NCBI GenBank assembly: GCA_028278205.1
Contig: JANQES010000004.1
Span: 62,001-126,000 of the forward strand
DNA: 64,000 bases
Reading direction: 5' to 3'
Source of the DNA: Rhodothermales bacterium
GTDB lineage: Bacteria > Bacteroidota > Rhodothermia > Rhodothermales > Bin80
The position numbers were made by a program, and so were the translations under genes. Below are positions 6,974 through 14,363 of the stretch, piece by piece. Position 1 is the first letter of the stretch. Each line of letters begins with the position of its first letter. The notes beneath the pieces are model-generated. The model ran no database searches and was not told the DNA's origin. It worked only from the letters and a program-made list of their open reading frames with translations.

Positions 6974-8761
6974 TTACCTCCAGAGCCTATTTAGTACAGC
7001 GTCAAACGCTTGCGCGCCCACCTCCGCCGCAACCCCCTGTAAATGAACAGGAAGCTTACGCTGAACACGCCGAACCGTCAGCTTGACGGCCTCTTCGAGC
7101 ATAGGCACCATACCGCCACGCAAGCCCTTTTCCGTTGCGAAGACAGGCACCACACCGCGAGGCGCATCGACCCGCTTTGCAACGCGCTTTTTCACCTCAA
7201 CCCGGAGCGCCCGCAGCATTTCTGTAGGATCCACGCGAAAGCCCTGCGCGAGAAGCTCAATCCGATTCATCACCTCATCGGCCAGGAAGGGAACCGCATC
7301 TTCGAGCCGAGAATATGCAGCCTCAACCACGTCATTTAGCACCGCCTCCGTCCACCCGTCATCATTCTTGCACCCGTTAGAAACAATCTCACGCGCCACA
7401 CACCCGGCGGCCTGTGGCAGAAGCGTTCCTATCTGCGCAGTCATGGTTTCTTGACGACCCAGCGGTTCAACCCCAGCGCAAACATCCTGTATTACGGCCC
7501 ATTTTTCGAGGATTCCGGCCCTATCCGCCCGGCCCTGTCCAGGCTCATCAACGAAAACGATATACTGAGAAGTGAACCAGCGCCACAACGCCAAAATTGT
7601 CACGTCGTTGACATCCTCCCAGAGACCAAGACCCCTCTCCAGGAGCGTTTCACGACCGAAACGGCCCTCTACACGCCACCACTCATTTTCCTCAAGGTCA
7701 ATATCCAGAGACGCGGCCAGCGATTGATAAAAGGCGTCACCCGTACGAGCAACGTCCGCAGCCTTGTTGTAAATCAAGCATTGACCGGCAGTTGTACCAG
7801 CCCGTTCCGTGTTCGACCACGCCACGAGCCCCCCGTCAGTGTCGGTATACAGACAGGATTTGTTCACCGGAGCCGAAAGCGTAGAAAAGCGGTTCTGCTT
7901 ACCGCTGCTGCGCGTCGAGGCACCCCGCCAGCGCCCACCGATCACATCGGAGACCCCAAAGGAGAACGGCACGTCCACGCAGATTTCCAACTGCGAGATA
8001 TAGCACTCTTCGAGCGCGAGCGAGAGATACCCCCGGAGTTCCTCTACATAGGCAGAAATGCCATTTACGCCGAGTTCCTTACACCATTCCTTACCGATCC
8101 GGATCATTACTTCGGGATGCCTCCCGTCCGGATTTCTCTTCGAGAACTCGATAGCGTTTCCGCGACCATCGAGCAGCAGCACGCGATACCACTTTGATCC
8201 ACGCGGCTTGATTTCCCACTCATCCCCAAGGAGAGTGACCAGGACAGGCTCGCTTGAGACGAGCGGGGCAGCTGCGGCCACCTCTGCCCATTCCTCAAAG
8301 GAGGCAATTATACCCGGATCCGTCAGGATTCCGCGAAGCCCGAGGCGAACGGTATCGAGCCAAACCGTATGAAAGTAATCCGAGGCAGTCAGGCCCGGCA
8401 TTAGGCCAAACACAGCGCCCGTGTTGGCAAGCTCGGAACGGGCAGCGTCCGAGGGACACGGCAACAGCGTGTCATTATGGGGGCACGATAAACTTACGGT
8501 GCCCCCTGAGGCACTACCCTGTTCAGCGGTAAAGCCGTTATTGCAAAGGCGTGCATCTAGCCGCTCAGCACGGTTAAGGCGGAAGCGCCCTTTCTCTCCC
8601 GCGCGCTTTTCAGTGTCGAATTGCGGCATTACCCGCGAAGAGGGAGGAGGCCCCGCACTCTTTTGGCCTACATCCTCGCTATGCTCGGCATGTGTGTCGC
8701 TTCGCTCTTTTGGAGAAGGAGAGGAGTTTCTCCCGGTTTTCTTCTGGACGTCCATTGTCAT
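6974..8761 (-). CDS. rep: Rolling-circle replication initiator (Rep_trans / replication initiation factor type)
   Basis: The 595-residue product nicks the viral origin to start rolling-circle replication (inferred). Residues about 1-110 are polar and possibly disordered, so the true start could be a later ATG. A Rep_trans (PF02486)-like core follows: a WLDTVRLGLRG opening strand near residue 130, a QLEICVDVPFSFG metal/acid motif near 250, and CLIYNKAADV followed by EWWRVEGRFG near 330-365. This matches the RIYDKG...WWRVE pattern of the family. The C-terminal 170 residues are helical and unassigned. CTXphi RstA belongs to the same family. The hairpins at 2711 and 6506 are origin candidates. 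Confidence 0.72.
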   Translation of the reverse strand: MTMDVQKKTGRNSSPSPKERSDTHAEHSEDVGQKSAGPPPSSRVMPQFDTEKRAGEKGRFRLNRAERLDARLCNNGFTAEQGSASGGTVSLSCPHNDTLLPCPSDAARSELANTGAVFGLMPGLTASDYFHTVWLDTVRLGLRGILTDPGIIASFEEWAEVAAAAPLVSSEPVLVTLLGDEWEIKPRGSKWYRVLLLDGRGNAIEFSKRNPDGRHPEVMIRIGKEWCKELGVNGISAYVEELRGYLSLALEECYISQLEICVDVPFSFGVSDVIGGRWRGASTRSSGKQNRFSTLSAPVNKSCLYTDTDGGLVAWSNTERAGTTAGQCLIYNKAADVARTGDAFYQSLAASLDIDLEENEWWRVEGRFGRETLLERGLGLWEDVNDVTILALWRWFTSQYIVFVDEPGQGRADRAGILEKWAVIQDVCAGVEPLGRQETMTAQIGTLLPQAAGCVAREIVSNGCKNDDGWTEAVLNDVVEAAYSRLEDAVPFLADEVMNRIELLAQGFRVDPTEMLRALRVEVKKRVAKRVDAPRGVVPVFATEKGLRGGMVPMLEEAVKLTVRRVQRKLPVHLQGVAAEVGAQAFDAVLNRLWR

Positions 8762-8775
8762 CAGGTTTTATGGTT

Positions 8776-8859
8776 TCAGTAGCTCTCATGAGCCATCCTC
8801 GCGGCCCAAATCCCGCTCGACCGGCTATTTATGCGGTTAAGGCAGTGAGAGACGGTCAT
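8776..8859 (-). CDS. Possible 27-aa leader peptide upstream of rep
   Basis: A short ORF (MTVSHCLNRINS... to ...MAHESY) fills most of the 119-nt gap between rep and the gene before it. It ends just upstream of the rep start. There is no strong ribosome-binding site and no homology. It may be a chance ORF or a translational leader. Confidence 0.2.
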   Translation of the reverse strand: MTVSHCLNRINSRSSGIWAARMAHESY

Positions 8860-8880
8860 TTGCCAGCCGAATAAGCCCCG

Positions 8881-9087
8881 CTAGGCCACCAAACGAAGCT
8901 CTAGCACACCCGATCTGTCCACCGGACCATGCAGAACCGTCTTTCGCCAATGCTTTCCCCCGCGAGACTCGGTAACGTGAGAAGAAAGCAGGAAACACCC
9001 GAACAACTCCCGGTCCACCGGAGACACCGGATTCTGCTCGCGGTACTTGCGCCAGGCACGGCGCATTACGCGCGCCCTATCGATCAT
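8881..9087 (-). CDS. Small basic viral protein (68 aa)
   Basis: The frame is open to 9243, but ATG 9087 (MIDRARVMRRAWRKYREQ) is preferred. It avoids a long overlap with the gene upstream, and the opening resembles small phage proteins beginning with an amphipathic RAW-containing helix. It has no membrane segment. Function unknown; its place in the early (rep-side) part of the operon suggests a role in replication or regulation. Confidence 0.5.
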   Translation of the reverse strand: MIDRARVMRRAWRKYREQNPVSPVDRELFGCFLLSSHVTESRGGKHWRKTVLHGPVDRSGVLELRLVA

Positions 9088-9145
9088 TATATTCCCCCGT
9101 AGTTGATTAAGGATTTTTCCCTTATTTCGGGAATAAGAAACACAC

Positions 9146-9379
9146 CTACGTTTTTGGCCGAAAATCAAAGTTTTCGTTTTCTGGCCAAGCTCCTCGAGGA
9201 GCTGATCGCGCCGCCGCGGCCGCCGCCGGCGGAGCTGATACATATTCCTCCACAGTTGTATTCAACGCGTGGAAATAGTCCGGATCGTAGAACCCGCACC
9301 GAGAGTAAAACCCCGCCTTGAGCCTAGACCTTAAATGCTGCGCCTCCTCTGGAAGCAAGCCTAGATAGAAATGCTCCAC
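9146..9379 (-). CDS. Small viral protein (77 aa), unknown
   Basis: GTG 9379 is chosen because AGGGG stands about 8 nt upstream and it follows the previous stop by about a dozen nt. The product begins MEHFYLGLLPEEAQHLRS and contains YDPDYFHALNTTVEEY and a six-Ala run. The perfect palindrome AGCTCCTCGAGGAGCT lies inside it near 9189-9204. No family recognised. Confidence 0.45.
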   Translation of the reverse strand: MEHFYLGLLPEEAQHLRSRLKAGFYSRCGFYDPDYFHALNTTVEEYVSAPPAAAAAARSAPRGAWPENENFDFRPKT

Positions 9380-9390
9380 AACGCCACCCC

Positions 9391-9756
9391 TCAGTCGAAA
9401 ACAGGATTGACACCCTCGAAGTTGAGCGTTTCGGCCACGGCCACCAGCCACCGCTCAAGCTCACGGGCATCGGGCGAGTCGACCGCCTTGCAATCATGCT
9501 CGTCAAGCTCCCAGCACCTCAAACCGTAATCATGCTCAACGACGAGGTAGAACACCCGGCTGTCGTACTGGACACCAACAGCGATCAGGACAGAGGGCCA
9601 TTCGAGATCAAAGCAGCGGCAGAACTCAACCCGGCCCAGGCAGGAGGGGGGATTCTTTGCCACAAGCGCAATCAGATAAAAGAGTTGCTCCCTCTCGAAG
9701 AAGGGCAGCGCCAGCGTACGGCGCTTTACTGTACCCGCAGGATTTGCTATATTCAT
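9391..9756 (-). CDS. Viral early protein (121 aa), unknown
   Basis: ATG 9756 has GAGGTGG directly upstream and is preferred to the ORF start at 9795. The product is soluble and mixed alpha/beta, with a VFYLVVEHDYGLRCWELDEH segment and an acidic surface. No motif gives a function. It is the second gene after the presumed operon promoter near 10150, a typical position for host-takeover or regulatory proteins. Confidence 0.5.
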   Translation of the reverse strand: MNIANPAGTVKRRTLALPFFEREQLFYLIALVAKNPPSCLGRVEFCRCFDLEWPSVLIAVGVQYDSRVFYLVVEHDYGLRCWELDEHDCKAVDSPDARELERWLVAVAETLNFEGVNPVFD

Positions 9757-9804
9757 GACCACCTCGTCATGGGTTTTGTTTACGGAACTGACCAATGCGA
9801 GCCC

Positions 9805-9837
9805 AGGCCGGGAAGAGTTAGTGGCTCTTCCCGGCCT
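9805..9837 (+). terminator. Perfect 13-bp hairpin with T-run on the plus strand
   Basis: AGGCCGGGAAGAG (9805-9817) and CTCTTCCCGGCCT (9825-9837) pair without mismatch around a 7-nt loop. TTTTT at 9841-9845 follows on the plus strand. It looks like an intrinsic terminator facing against the viral genes, all of which are on the minus strand. It may stop antisense transcription. Read in ssDNA it could serve as a second-strand origin. Confidence 0.6.
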
Positions 9838-9863
9838 ACCTTTTTATGGTGGTTTGCGCTTTC

Positions 9864-10118
9864 TCATATGCGACTCATTATGTCCAGTGCGGCCTCAGCA
9901 CCGCGAACAAGCGCCCGCAGCGTAAGCAGCAGTTCGTCCTCATCGAAAACCTGTAGATCCTCGGCGCCGTAGAGCCGTATCCGGTATCCGCCCCGAAGGC
10001 GCGGCTTGATGCCATGCAAAACGCCAAGCTGGGCGGCCCGCTTTCTCAACTCCCGAACTTCGCGCGCCAGTACTACATCCTCGACCTCTGAAGAAATTCG
10101 CCGTACTACCCATCGCAT
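9864..10118 (-). CDS. First gene of the viral operon, small protein (84 aa)
   Basis: ATG 10118 is set by GGAGGG five nt upstream; the ORF start at 10178 would read through the promoter. The product begins MRWVVRRISSEVEDVVLARE and looks mostly helical, with an acidic C-terminal half (LQVFDEDELLLTLRALVR). Function unknown. Confidence 0.55.
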   Translation of the reverse strand: MRWVVRRISSEVEDVVLAREVRELRKRAAQLGVLHGIKPRLRGGYRIRLYGAEDLQVFDEDELLLTLRALVRGAEAALDIMSRI

Positions 10119-10146
10119 TTGTCCCTCCACATAGTTTACACATACA

Positions 10147-10154
10147 ATTATAAT
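10147..10154 (-). promoter_or_regulatory. Candidate promoter of the viral operon
   Basis: On the minus strand a TATAAT hexamer (10152-10147) lies about 30 nt before ATG 10118 with its GGAGGG. The same AT-rich block also gives TATAAT on the plus strand at 10149-10154. Immediately upstream, CTCGG (10163) can pair with CCGAG (10199) and CGCGCA (10172) with TGCGCG (10188). This is an imperfect hairpin that could be an operator or a folded attachment site. Confidence 0.4.
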
Positions 10155-10237
10155 ACGCACAACTCGGCACCCGCGCAAGATGTGCGCGCAAGCACCGAGA
10201 AAGTAGCCTTTGGAGCAGATATAACATCTGTTTGCTA

Positions 10238-10265
10238 ATGTTACATAAATATCCTTATGTTAAAT
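10238..10265. other. dif: dif-like XerC/XerD recombination site
   Basis: An 11-bp left arm ATGTTACATAA, a 6-bp centre ATATCC and an 11-bp right arm TTATGTTAAAT form a 28-bp site with dif geometry. The right arm equals the conserved XerD half-site of bacterial dif sites. The arms are inverted repeats matching at 9 of 11 positions. It lies 37 bp before a Xer-type recombinase gene, at the edge of the viral block. It is either the host dif (one copy after integration) or a viral attachment site mimicking it. Confidence 0.75.
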
Positions 10266-10302
10266 AAAAACGCCGTAATCCCGTAAATAAGCCCAAACAC
10301 CG

Positions 10303-11229
10303 ATGTCGGACCTCGTACCCATAAATACTGCCCTTTCCACCCCCACAGACCGCCCTGTAGCCTCTCAGGCCGACGATGACCTGCATCTCATCGAGTTATG
10401 GCTTCACGGCAAAAGCCCGAACTCGCAGGAAGCCTACAAGCGCGACGTCGACCAGTTCATCGATTTCGTTGACCTTCCTCTGACTCACATCAAGTTGCAG
10501 CACTTCTGGGGCTGGGCCGATCATCTTGAAGCGGCGGGCCTCAAGCCGGCCACGAGAGCCCGCAAGCTCGCCGCCGTGAAGAGTCTTTTCAGCTTCGGCC
10601 ACCGCATCGGTTATTTGACCTTTAATGTGGGCGCTGCTGTGTCGATGCCCAAGGTTCCTGATCGTCTCGCGGAACGTATTCTTTCCGAAGCGGACGTCCA
10701 ACGGATCCTGGCGCTGGAGACCGGCCTTCGCAACGGCGTCCTGCTTCGTCTTTTCTATGCTTCCGGAGGACGCGTTTCCGAACTGGCATCTCTGCACTGG
10801 CGCGCTGTTCATAAGCGTCGCGACGAAGGAAATCGCGCTGTCGGCCAGGTAACGTTGCTGGGTAAAGGCGAAAAGACACGAAACATCCTTTTGTCTCCAG
10901 ACACCTGGGCCGTTATCGAAGAACTCCACGCCGAAGAGATAAAAAGCGGATATGGATCTGCTGATGACCCGGTGTTTCGATCACGGAAAGGCGGCCCGCT
11001 AACCCGGCAGCAAATCTGGCGTATCGTCAAGAAAACGGCTGAACGAGCCGGTCTAAAACAAGCCGTTTCGCCCCACTGGCTTCGGCATGCCCACGCGTCG
11101 CATGCGTTGGACCGAGGGGCGCCGACTCATCTGGTCAAGGAAACCCTCGGGCACAAGTCTCTTGCCACGACCAGCAAATACACGCACGCCCGACCCGATG
11201 ACTCGTCTGCGAGGTATTTGGGTGTATAA
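10303..11229 (+). CDS. Tyrosine recombinase, XerC/XerD-like
   Basis: Site-specific recombinase of 308 residues, the usual Xer length. It has an N-terminal SAM-like core-binding domain (about 25-115) and a catalytic domain with the full set Arg157 (ASGGR), Lys188 (GKGEK), His258 and Arg261 (HWLRH), His284 (LGHKS) and Tyr293 (SKYTH). It is encoded opposite to the viral genes with the dif-like site just upstream. Single-recombinase systems (XerH, XerS, XerA) are also encoded close to their dif. It may therefore be the host dimer-resolution enzyme, or a virus-borne integrase. A hairpin terminator follows at 11309-11340. Confidence 0.88.
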   Translation: MSDLVPINTALSTPTDRPVASQADDDLHLIELWLHGKSPNSQEAYKRDVDQFIDFVDLPLTHIKLQHFWGWADHLEAAGLKPATRARKLAAVKSLFSFGHRIGYLTFNVGAAVSMPKVPDRLAERILSEADVQRILALETGLRNGVLLRLFYASGGRVSELASLHWRAVHKRRDEGNRAVGQVTLLGKGEKTRNILLSPDTWAVIEELHAEEIKSGYGSADDPVFRSRKGGPLTRQQIWRIVKKTAERAGLKQAVSPHWLRHAHASHALDRGAPTHLVKETLGHKSLATTSKYTHARPDDSSARYLGV

Positions 11230-11280
11230 AAAGAGGTGAGTTTCATGGTCTATTTTTCGTGTTTTAGTATTTATGATTTT

Positions 11281-11295
11281 CCTTTACAATAACGG
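11281..11295. repeat. CAATAACGG repeat, left copy
   Basis: CCTTTACAATAACGG, preceded by TTTT, is a near copy of the sequence at 11681-11695. The 19-nt units match at about 17 positions. The two copies flank the 95-residue gene in direct orientation, and each is followed by a GC-rich hairpin. Confidence 0.5.
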
Positions 11296-11308
11296 TTATA
11301 AGAATAGA

Positions 11309-11340
11309 CGGGGAGCCCTCGAATCATAAAGGGCTCCCCG
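11309..11340. terminator. Bidirectional hairpin terminator
   Basis: CGGGGAGCCC (11309-11318) pairs perfectly with GGGCTCCCCG (11331-11340) around a 12-nt loop. It lies between the convergent ends of the recombinase gene and the 95-residue gene. T-rich flanks are weak. Confidence 0.6.
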
Positions 11341-11355
11341 CCGTGCTTACATACA

Positions 11356-11643
11356 TCAGAAATCTTGAGCGATATATGCAACGCGCCAGTTGTAGCTTTG
11401 GGCCGTCGCTACGTCCAGATCACTCCCGTCGGCGAGTTGGAGATAGGCCGTGAAGCCAGCCTGGCTCGGGTTCATGACGCGAATCCCTGCCGTCGGAGGC
11501 TGCGGTCGTGAATCACAGACAAGGTTGGCCGTGATAGCCGGCGGATTCGAGCTTAAGCCGCTCAACTCGACATACACACTCACCGCATTGTTGCCATACT
11601 GCGTCCAGTCCGGGATTGAAGTAATTCCTGCTTGCGATGCCAT
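11356..11643 (-). CDS. Hypothetical beta-rich protein (95 aa)
   Basis: ATG 11643 follows AGAGGT. The soluble product has alternating hydrophobic strands (NAVSVYVELSG, AITANLVCDSR, GFTAYLQLADGS, YNWRVAYIAQD), suggesting a small beta-sandwich. No signal peptide is seen and no family was recognised. It is bounded by direct repeats and hairpins at 11281-11340 and 11681-11742. It could be a stray viral or mobile cassette gene rather than a host gene. Confidence 0.6.
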   Translation of the reverse strand: MASQAGITSIPDWTQYGNNAVSVYVELSGLSSNPPAITANLVCDSRPQPPTAGIRVMNPSQAGFTAYLQLADGSDLDVATAQSYNWRVAYIAQDF

Positions 11644-11973
11644 AGTGCTTACCTCTTTGTTGGTTTGGTTGTACGGTTTTCCGTTGCAATAACGGAATTA
11701 AGAGTCGGGCTGCCGGCGGGGCCTCAGATGAAGCCCCGCCGGGGTGTCCGTTCGTGATCTTTACCATTTTGGGAACCGGATATCACGTCCCTGTGACGAA
11801 CACAGTGGTAAGTTTACCCCATCGCGGTCTCGGCGGGGTAGTCTTCTCCCCTCCTTTTGAATAGCCAACCGGGCGGGTTTTAGGCTGGTCGATTGAGAAA
11901 GGCTGTGGTAGTCTGGTGAAAGAGCAAAGGAGACTACGTTGATGATCTTTTTCGACTACGCGCAGAAGAAAGG
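11644..11973. other. Intergenic region with repeat and hairpin
   Basis: CCGTTGCAATAACGG, itself an inverted repeat (CCGTT/AACGG), lies at 11681-11695. A perfect 10-bp hairpin CCGGCGGGGC/GCCCCGCCGG lies at 11713-11742. Nothing else recognisable was seen between 11745 and 11973. Confidence 0.6.
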
Positions 11974-12645
11974 CTATTCGATCTGATCGCCGCGTTTGAC
12001 GAGGCCGTTTTGCCAGGCCCAGATGACGAGTTCGGTGCGCGTCCGCACACCGACTTTCTGGGCTTTGATCTTGTCGAGATGGTTTTTGACGGTGTAGGGA
12101 GAAATGAAAAGCCGCTCGCCGATGGCATCGTTGTCGAGCCCTAAGGCGGCGTGCCGCAGGACTTCTTGCTCGCGTTCGCTCAGGAGCAACGTGGGGTCTT
12201 CATGAAGCCGCCGATGGCGCAGCAAATGGGTGGCGAGGCTTCTGCTGATCCAATCGTCTTCGCCGCGCGCAACACCGTGTACGGCCTCGACGATCAGGTG
12301 CGTTTCGGCCTCATCCTTGAGCAGATAGCCCGATGCGCCGTTATCGAGCAGGCCGTAGACGTACTCGCGGTCGTTGTAGGCGCTGAGGGCCAACAGCCGA
12401 ACGGGCGCTTCCTCTTTACGCAACTGCCGGGCCACCTCCACCCCGCTCATCTTGGGCATCTCCACATCCAGCAAAAGCACGTCCGGCTGGAGCGCTCGCA
12501 CCATATGGAGGGCCTCCACCCCGTCTTGCGCTTCCCCGATGACTTTGATGCCCGGATCGGATTCTAACGTGGCTCGCGTGCCGGCGCGGAAGATAGCATG
12601 ATCGTCGGCCACTACGACTCGGATGGGATTATCGTCGTGTTGCAT
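11974..12645 (-). CDS. NarL/FixJ-family response regulator
   Basis: Start ATG 12645 (MQHDDNPIRVVVADD) is preferred to 12669, giving 223 residues. Receiver domain: acidic pair Asp14-Asp15, phospho-acceptor Asp60 in LLLDVEMPKMSG, and Lys in GYLLKDE. The C-terminal LuxR-type helix-turn-helix reads LSEREQEVLRHAALGLDNDA then ISPYTVKNHLDKIKAQ. It lies downstream of a NarX-type kinase gene on the same strand, its probable partner. Target genes unknown. Confidence 0.9.
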   Translation of the reverse strand: MQHDDNPIRVVVADDHAIFRAGTRATLESDPGIKVIGEAQDGVEALHMVRALQPDVLLLDVEMPKMSGVEVARQLRKEEAPVRLLALSAYNDREYVYGLLDNGASGYLLKDEAETHLIVEAVHGVARGEDDWISRSLATHLLRHRRLHEDPTLLLSEREQEVLRHAALGLDNDAIGERLFISPYTVKNHLDKIKAQKVGVRTRTELVIWAWQNGLVKRGDQIE

Positions 12646-12754
12646 CGGACAAAAAGGGAGGCGGCGCACATAGACTGGATACCCTCATAATAGCCCTTTT
12701 TACCAATATAAACCATCCCTTAGAATCCCTTCGACGGTTCGTGTCTCGTCCTTT

Positions 12755-14119
12755 TTAAGACGATGCGGGACGCGGGGCCGTGATGGACACAAGCGTACCA
12801 CGCCCCGGCGAGGAATCAACCCGAAGCACACCGCCGATGGCTTGCGCCCGCTCGGCAATGCCCGAAAGCCCCAGATGGCCCTTCGTTTCCAACTCGATCA
12901 TGCGTTCCGGCGGGTCGAAGCCCCGTCCATCATCCAGAATACGGAGCGAGACTTGCTCCTCATCCATCCGAAAGGTGATGGCCACACGCTGCGCCTGCGC
13001 ATGCTTGACGACGTTGTTGAGGGCTTCCTGGCACATGCGGAAGAGGGCCAGCCGCATCGGAAGCGGCAGCGTCGTCTCTTCGGCATCGAGATCCAGTTGC
13101 ACCGTCAGACCGTGTTGTTGCTGGAAATCCTCAACGTGGCTCTTGATGGCGCGGTCGAAGCCAAGGTGAACCAACACGGGCGGAATGAGCCGTTTGCAGA
13201 TAGAGCGCAATTCATCCACGACGTCCTGCATCTGCGCGCAGGCCGTTTCGAGCGTGCTCTGCTGGGCCTCATCCGGGGCAGTACGCGCCATGGGTTTGAG
13301 CGTCGAGCGGAGAAGATTCTGGAGGCCCTGCACCGGCCCATCGTGCAACTCGGAAGAAAGAAACCGCCGTTCTGCTTCGCGCGCATCCACGATGCGGCGC
13401 CGCGAGGCCGCCAGTTCGTCGCGCTCGCGCAGCACCCGCCGGAGCCGTCGCCATAAAATGAGGCTACCGAGGAACAACGGCGTTAGCGTCAGCAATCCCA
13501 GAACCACCCAGACGTTCGTTTCATAGATAACCCGCAGCAACAGCGAATTCTGGCCAAAATCGATCATTCCTTCGAACACATTTTCATCCGCACGACTCAT
13601 CCTCGGATGCACGATCTCGTTCATCTTCTGGATATTTTGCAGCGTAAAGGGCGGCATCGTGATCGCGCCTTCCTGCGGCTTATCATGGTAACTGATGCGC
13701 ACGAGGCTATCGCGGTAGATGGCGATGTCGTATATCCGCCCGTTGACGGAACGGTGCTCCGTGCGGAAGGAGCGAGGCGCTGAACCATCTTCTTTATCCT
13801 CGTCGCCGGTACCGGGCTGCGGCGGCGCAGGCGGAGTTGCGGGCTGGAGGCTTGCGCCCGGCGGAGCAGGCAATGCCGCCATCTGGGCCACCAGGCTCTC
13901 CAGCGGCACCGTCGGTAAATCCAGCGTTTGCGCCTTTCCCTCAGCATCGAGGTAGGCGATGCGCATCTGGCGTTCGGCGTGTAGCGTTACGCCGGTGATC
14001 TGCACGTTGGGCGGCGCAGGAGGCGCCGGTCTTTGCTGCGCGTAAAGCGGACTTGCCCAAAGAAGCAGCAGCCCCCATACCGGGACCAGGCCGCGCGAGT
14101 AGTATCGGGGGGTTCTCAT
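12755..14119 (-). CDS. Sensor histidine kinase (HisKA_3, NarX/DesK class)
   Basis: A 454-residue membrane kinase. The signal peptide ends near ...SPLYAQQ and a Pro-rich periplasmic sensor of about 170 residues follows. One transmembrane helix (WVVLGLLTLTPLFLGSLIL) lies near 215. The dimerisation/phosphotransfer helix has the phospho-His in SSELHDGPVQGLQNLL, and the HATPase domain shows EALNNVVKHA (N-box) and DDGRGF (G1). It forms a two-gene operon with the response regulator. The signal sensed cannot be told. Confidence 0.9.
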   Translation of the reverse strand: MRTPRYYSRGLVPVWGLLLLWASPLYAQQRPAPPAPPNVQITGVTLHAERQMRIAYLDAEGKAQTLDLPTVPLESLVAQMAALPAPPGASLQPATPPAPPQPGTGDEDKEDGSAPRSFRTEHRSVNGRIYDIAIYRDSLVRISYHDKPQEGAITMPPFTLQNIQKMNEIVHPRMSRADENVFEGMIDFGQNSLLLRVIYETNVWVVLGLLTLTPLFLGSLILWRRLRRVLRERDELAASRRRIVDAREAERRFLSSELHDGPVQGLQNLLRSTLKPMARTAPDEAQQSTLETACAQMQDVVDELRSICKRLIPPVLVHLGFDRAIKSHVEDFQQQHGLTVQLDLDAEETTLPLPMRLALFRMCQEALNNVVKHAQAQRVAITFRMDEEQVSLRILDDGRGFDPPERMIELETKGHLGLSGIAERAQAIGGVLRVDSSPGRGTLVSITAPRPASS

Positions 14120-14363
14120 GGACCTAAACGCTTATATTACCTGAAACAATCTTCCTGCCGAAATACCACAGAGTATCCCCTACAAGGTAGCCCACCCAGG
14201 GCAAGAGTGCATGGTCGAATCCGCTCATTTTCAGAGCCTCGATGCGCTATAATAAGCGTTTTAGACTAGTTGAAATGAACGAACCCGATGGTTCACCCGC
14301 TCGTTGGTTGCCCTAGATTTACAACCGTCACAGTCTCTCCAACCCTAAACCAAAGGTGATGTC

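Larger units (their letters stand above)
1..10237 (-). mobile_element. Provirus (right-hand part): tailless, membrane-containing phage of PM2/FLiP type
   Basis: All confidently called genes in this block lie on the minus strand, are short, and overlap or nearly touch (TAATG, TGATG and ATGA junctions). Content: rolling-circle Rep, candidate double-jelly-roll capsid protein, SLT transglycosylase with C-terminal anchor, candidate spike, Arg-rich basic peptide and many one- or two-helix membrane proteins. No portal, terminase, tail or tape-measure gene is seen. Corticoviridae (PM2, about 10 kb) and Finnlakeviridae (FLiP, about 9 kb) have this composition. A packaging ATPase is not seen but could lie off the left edge, where a CDS is cut. 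The right boundary is inferred at the dif-like site at 10238. Integration, rather than a contig chimera, is supported by host genes continuing to the right. Confidence 0.72.
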
